From a bacterium (GTDB lineage: Bacteria; Spirochaetota; UBA4802; UBA5550): a stretch of DNA of 9,192 nucleotides. The position numbers and the translations under genes were made by a program. Under the pieces are notes generated by a model. It was not told the origin of the DNA. It searched no databases and saw nothing but the letters and a program-made list of their open reading frames with translations. Numbering within the stretch: the stretch's first letter is position 1; the number at the start of each line of letters is the position of its first letter. Positions 6,798-9,192 of this stretch are shown piece by piece. The stretch covers positions 1-9,192 of the forward strand of contig JAAENB010000757.1 in the NCBI GenBank assembly GCA_024224995.1. Reading direction: 5' to 3'.

Positions 6798-7697
6798 ATG
6801 CCAAAAGAGAATACCCATATATATTTTGCAGAGAGTTTACGTTCCCGGCTGCCTGAAAATATCACTCTCCTGCTCTCGAACCATCGTGAAGCCTATTATC
6901 TTGGTTCATTCGCGCCGGATATCTTATTTTACAGCCCCAATACGAAAATAACCCCCATTCCATCCGTCCTGCACGGCATAGATGGAGAGCCTACAAACAG
7001 GCTAATATTCGCAATGCTTAAAGCAGCACAAAATGAACGAGACCTGGCATGTATTATGGGATATATCGCTCATTGCGCTCTTGATATTGTTTTTCACCCG
7101 GTAGTTTATTATATTTCGGGCAATTCTCATTCGGAAGACCCCGTGCAAAACGAGCGCGCTCAATACAAGCATCTCTATCTGGAAACCCGTCTTGATATAT
7201 TTATCAAAAGCCCGCTTATGATATATTCGGTAATAAAGCCGGAATTTCTTAAGGGGCTTGTTCTTGAAAAGGTTCTCTGCGAAAGTTTCAAGGATTTTTC
7301 CCTTACCAGGGCCGATATTCGAAAAGCGTTGAAGCGGCAATTGCTTTTTTACCGGGTATTTGCAATAAATATCTCTCATTTTTTCGCGAAGTTTCTTTTT
7401 AAAGAAAAATTTAAAACAGCTCTTTTTTACGGCTGCGTAACTGACCCCATGAAAAGCCTGGATGAGTCCATAGAGTACCGGGATATTCTTTCGGGTAAAC
7501 CTTTAAAAACGACATATACCAAATTATTTAACCAGGCCTCGCTGAAAGGAATGGAGATGATTAAGGCAGCTTACCGGTATTACCAGGGAACAATTGGAGA
7601 TGATGAGCTAGAGAAAGCTATTCCCGGAGAAAGTCTCGATACCGGGCAAGTTGGTATTCCCGTGATTAAGATCAAATACACATCAACACCTGTATAG
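6798..7697 (+). CDS. Zinc-dependent phospholipase C family protein
   Basis: The 299-residue protein belongs to the family of bacterial proteins related to zinc-dependent phospholipase C / S1-P1 nuclease (PF00882 type). The typical N-terminus MPKENTHIYFAE and the motifs LGSFAPDILFY (35-45), HGIDGEPTN (59-67) and GYIAHCALDIVFHPVVYY (88-105) are present. Probable metal ligands are His7, Asp41, His59, Asp62, His92, Asp96 and His100, with His125 and Glu129 in a later helix. Members of this branch have no signal peptide, and none is visible here, so it probably acts in the cytoplasm or is exported by another route. Lipid hydrolysis has not been shown for this branch and substrate assignment is uncertain. 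The chosen ATG gives the full family N-terminus. No good Shine-Dalgarno precedes it, and an out-of-frame ATG (6790) lies 8 bases upstream, so translation may be weak or coupled. Confidence 0.88.
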   Translation: MPKENTHIYFAESLRSRLPENITLLLSNHREAYYLGSFAPDILFYSPNTKITPIPSVLHGIDGEPTNRLIFAMLKAAQNERDLACIMGYIAHCALDIVFHPVVYYISGNSHSEDPVQNERAQYKHLYLETRLDIFIKSPLMIYSVIKPEFLKGLVLEKVLCESFKDFSLTRADIRKALKRQLLFYRVFAINISHFFAKFLFKEKFKTALFYGCVTDPMKSLDESIEYRDILSGKPLKTTYTKLFNQASLKGMEMIKAAYRYYQGTIGDDELEKAIPGESLDTGQVGIPVIKIKYTSTPV

Positions 7698-7743
7698 TTA
7701 ACAGCGTTAAGAAAGAGAATTTTAGATACCGGTAAAAAAGTAA

Positions 7744-7773
7744 TTGAAATATACCCTAATCAGGGGCTATAAT
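7744..7773 (+). promoter_or_regulatory. Sigma70-type promoter of the YfiR-like gene
   Basis: TTGAAA (7744-7749, five of six consensus bases) and a perfect TATAAT (7768-7773) are separated by 18 bases. Transcription would begin near 7780, giving a leader of about 50 bases before the proposed TTG start. The spacer contains a small dyad, CCCT (7754-7757) and AGGG (7762-7765), which a regulator might use. Confidence 0.7.
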
Positions 7774-7830
7774 ATATACTTTGTTTGGAATTGGAATCTC
7801 AAAGAATGTATGAAATAAACAGGCTACAAG

Positions 7831-8388
7831 TTGCAAGTGTGGACAGAAAAGAAAATAATTATTATAATGATAATATTGCTGGTGACTTGTTTCATTACTA
7901 CTGTATATTCACAAAGAAAGGAATACGCGGTAAAAGCTGTTTTTCTGGAGCGGTTTACCCGTTTTATACAATGGCCTGCCGATTCCGATCTTAACGATTC
8001 ATCGAAACCCTTTGTTATTGCGGTACTGGGAAAAAATCCTTTTGGCACACTTCTGGAAAAAATATACAGCAACAGGACAATCAAAAATAAAAAAGTTAAG
8101 ATCCGGTATATATCCGGCATTAATGAAATAGTGCCATGCCACTTGCTTTTTATTACGGGGACGAGAAAGTATGACCTTGGCCGTATAATTAATCACCTGA
8201 AGAAAAAACCTGTCCTTTTGGTGAGTGATACCGATGGATTTGCCGAACGCGGGGTTCATATTAACCTGTTTATCGTAAAGGAACAAATACGGTTTGAAAT
8301 AAATGAAACCGCGGTAAAAAATTCCAAACTAAAAATGAGTTTTCGTCTTTTACAAACTGCCAGGATCGTTAATCCCATTAAAAAATGA
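7831..8388 (+). CDS. YfiR-like periplasmic protein (DUF4154)
   Basis: The 185-residue exported protein has a hydrophobic signal segment at about 9-24 and likely cleavage near VYSQ (25-28). The remainder follows the YfiR/DUF4154 pattern: AVKAVFLERFTRFIQWP (33-49), FVIAVLGKNPFG (61-72), a CHLLFITG strand (103-110), KPVLLVSDTDGFAERGVHINLF (126-147) and IRFEINETAVKNSKLKMSFRLLQTARI (153-179). In Pseudomonas, YfiR (TpbA-linked Yfi/TpbB system) represses the membrane diguanylate cyclase YfiN from the periplasm; related proteins elsewhere sit beside other sensors. Apart from Cys20 in the signal, only Cys103 is present, so the disulfides of Pseudomonas YfiR cannot form. The reading frame has an in-frame TAA at 7816-7818 and no ATG before the hydrophobic core. 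TTG at 7831 (or GTG at 7837) is therefore the probable start, since ATG at 7867 would remove the basic N-region. No strong Shine-Dalgarno is visible. No yfiN or yfiB partner is in the window. Confidence 0.9.
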   Translation: MQVWTEKKIIIIMIILLVTCFITTVYSQRKEYAVKAVFLERFTRFIQWPADSDLNDSSKPFVIAVLGKNPFGTLLEKIYSNRTIKNKKVKIRYISGINEIVPCHLLFITGTRKYDLGRIINHLKKKPVLLVSDTDGFAERGVHINLFIVKEQIRFEINETAVKNSKLKMSFRLLQTARIVNPIKK

Positions 8389-8416
8389 TTTCTCCAATCA
8401 TTTATGGGATTATTTT
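8371..8416. terminator. Shared hairpin terminator between convergent genes
   Basis: AATCCCAT (8371-8378) pairs with ATGGGATT (8404-8411), and AAATGATT (8383-8390) pairs with AATCATTT (8396-8403). The result is a 16-bp stem with a 4-base bulge (8379-8382) and a 5-base loop, followed on the plus strand by ATTTT. The stem spans the stop codons of both convergent genes (8386-8388 plus; 8410-8412 minus), so it encodes the last residues of the YfiR-like protein. It likely ends plus-strand transcription and may also slow minus-strand read-through. Confidence 0.65.
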
Positions 8417-8982
8417 AATTGTTTCTCCAGGTACTCCATTGTTACCCGGAACTCCTCATAAAACTCAACCAATTCATCATTTTTCCGCAGCGGTCTGAAT
8501 TTTGGAAAAGTCCCTCCACGAATTTCCTTGAGATAATTGGTAATTACATATAAAGGACCGGATATTTTGTGTGAAAAAAAGATAAAAAGAGAGAATATGA
8601 TGATAGTTTGAACAATGGTCATGGCAACAAGGAAGTATAAAATGATTGATTCATTATTGGTAATGGTTTTGCTGTTTTGATCAATTTTTTTTAATTTCCC
8701 GATATTTGTTTGAAATGATTCTGTTCCTTCGTTGATTTTGGGATCCTGTAAATCCTGCAGTGCCGGGGTTTCTAAAAACATTCCAATTAGTTTAACCTGG
8801 TTTTCAATTACTTCGTTTATATATCCATTGCTCTCTTTGGTAAGATTATTGTTGATAATACTGAAATATAATAATACCCCTGAAATGGAGAGTATCACCA
8901 CTAATGGGTAAATAACAGCCTTCAGTGACATTTTTAGCTGAAATTTTTTATCGACCAGGATCTGTTTACGTGGTGATTTCAT
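8410..8982 (-). CDS. Two-pass membrane protein with HAMP domain and no output domain
   Basis: The protein is 190 residues from the second of two tandem ATG codons (191 from the first at 8985). A basic N-terminus containing VDKKFQLK precedes membrane helix 1 (about 20-43). A periplasmic loop of about 65 residues follows, then helix 2 (about 112-136) and a HAMP segment (about 137-189) with the expected Pro in HKISGPLYVITNYLKEIRGG and a second helix from NDELVEFYEEF. The layout is that of the sensor half of a chemoreceptor, histidine kinase or diguanylate cyclase, but the frame ends after HAMP. Proteins of this length with a HAMP end occur in many Desulfobacterota and Spirochaetota genomes, so this is probably complete and not a fragment. 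It may pass a signal by pairing with another HAMP protein. It converges on the YfiR-like gene; since YfiR partners usually carry a HAMP segment, a functional link is tempting but unproven. Confidence 0.82.
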   Translation of the reverse strand: MKSPRKQILVDKKFQLKMSLKAVIYPLVVILSISGVLLYFSIINNNLTKESNGYINEVIENQVKLIGMFLETPALQDLQDPKINEGTESFQTNIGKLKKIDQNSKTITNNESIILYFLVAMTIVQTIIIFSLFIFFSHKISGPLYVITNYLKEIRGGTFPKFRPLRKNDELVEFYEEFRVTMEYLEKQLK

Positions 8983-8985
8983 CAT

Positions 8986-8993
8986 TTCCTCCG
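8986..8993 (-). promoter_or_regulatory. Ribosome binding site of the HAMP-protein gene, favouring the second ATG
   Basis: On the minus strand CGGAGGAA precedes tandem ATGATG. GGAGG (8988-8992) is only 2 bases from the first ATG (8985) but 5 bases from the second (8982), so the second is the better start. The effect on the protein is one methionine. Confidence 0.7.
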
Positions 8994-9012
8994 GGAATTA
9001 TGTTGTTCCACC

Positions 9013-9091
9013 CGGGAAATAAGCAACAACTCCTCCCGGGGGTGAAAATATTCTTGTTTCACTCCCGGGAGGAGTTGTTGCTTATTTCCCG
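9013..9091. repeat. Long palindrome 1: perfect 28-bp stem, conserved hairpin core
   Basis: The left arm at 9013-9040 (begins CGGGAAATAAGC, ends TCCTCCCGGG) is the exact reverse complement of the right arm at 9064-9091. After one G-T mismatch (9041/9063), six more pairs follow (GTGAAA 9042-9047 with TTTCAC 9057-9062), leaving the 9-base loop ATATTCTTG (9048-9056). The stem is therefore about 35 bp. No long T-run follows on either strand, so it is not a classical terminator. It lies 21 bases upstream of the HAMP gene RBS and would be in that gene's leader if transcription starts further right. Confidence 0.9.
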
Positions 9092-9146
9092 AATGACGTT
9101 TGTCAAAATACTGAGTGAATAATGGAATTCGCTATCTGAACAAGAC

Positions 9147-9191
9147 CTCTTCAGGCAGGTGAAACAAGAATATTTTCACCTGCCGGAAGAG
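9147..9191. repeat. Palindrome 2: 18-bp stem, inverted copy of the palindrome 1 core
   Basis: CTCTTCAGGCAGGTGAAA (9147-9164) pairs with 9174-9191 with a single mismatch (A9153 opposite C9185), around the 9-base loop CAAGAATAT (9165-9173). That loop is the exact reverse complement of the loop of palindrome 1, and the inner stem GGTGAAA / TTTCACC is shared, while the outer arms differ in sequence. The two elements look like members of one family in opposite orientation. The element reaches the window end and may continue. The 55 bases between the palindromes (9092-9146) show no gene. Confidence 0.85.
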
Positions 9192-9192
9192 C

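Noticed and set aside
8410..8985. HAMP gene as a truncated chemoreceptor pseudogene
   Set aside because: The frame is intact, has a strong ribosome binding site and ends cleanly at a hairpin, and no receptor-like signalling sequence is seen on the far side of the stop in the adjoining YfiR-like gene.
9013..9106. Minus-strand TTGACA (9101-9106) as a -35 box for the HAMP gene
   Set aside because: At 16-18 bases spacing the matching -10 position reads AAGCAA or similar, and it would fall inside the long hairpin arm.
8925..9122. Plus-strand 65-codon frame running through palindrome 1
   Set aside because: It overlaps the HAMP gene start and the long palindrome, and the product reads as translated repeat sequence.
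9013..9191. Integron attC sites or CRISPR repeats
   Set aside because: The palindromes lack the attC core GTTRRRY / RYYYAAC pair in the right places and no integrase or cassette is seen. There are only two elements in opposite orientation without spacers of regular length.

Overview
The window is AT-rich bacterial DNA from a Gram-negative type cell, as judged from exported proteins, a YfiR-like periplasmic protein and a two-membrane-segment HAMP protein. The gene types (long-form acyl-CoA dehydrogenase, zinc-dependent phospholipase C-like protein, short HAMP protein) would fit a Spirochaetota or Desulfobacterota-like organism, but this is a family-level impression and not proven. There are six convincing protein genes and no tRNA, rRNA, CRISPR array or transposase.

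Left part (1-3376): one large gene for a free-standing AT-AT-ER protein of a trans-acyltransferase polyketide synthase (or PUFA-synthase-like) pathway. The first AT-like domain lacks the carboxylate-binding arginine and looks like an acyl hydrolase (editing enzyme). The second keeps all malonyl-transferase residues. The third is a PfaD/PksE-type FMN enoyl reductase. The megasynthase it serves is not in the window and probably lies to the left. The join between the two AT domains keeps an intact Shine-Dalgarno and ATG next to an A6 run, so the protein looks like a recent or conditional gene fusion.

Middle (3377-5590): a 281-base intergenic region with promoter-like boxes and a perfect 7-bp dyad leads to a monocistronic long-form acyl-CoA dehydrogenase gene that ends in a textbook intrinsic terminator.

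Right-middle (5591-7697): two same-strand genes, a secreted protein of unknown function with motifs that recall alpha/alpha-toroid (linalool dehydratase-like) proteins, and a zinc-dependent phospholipase C family protein. They are 48 bases apart and may be co-transcribed.

Right part (7698-9192): a good sigma70-type promoter drives a lone YfiR/DUF4154 periplasmic protein gene with a non-ATG start. It converges, through a shared hairpin covering both gene ends, on a minus-strand gene for a two-pass HAMP protein with no output domain. Upstream of that gene lie two strong palindromes, a 28-bp perfect stem and an 18-bp stem. They have different outer arms, but the shared core of one (GGTGAAA, 9-nt loop, TTTCAC) is the exact reverse complement of the core of the other. 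They look like two oppositely oriented members of a structured repeat family and are the least explained element in the window.
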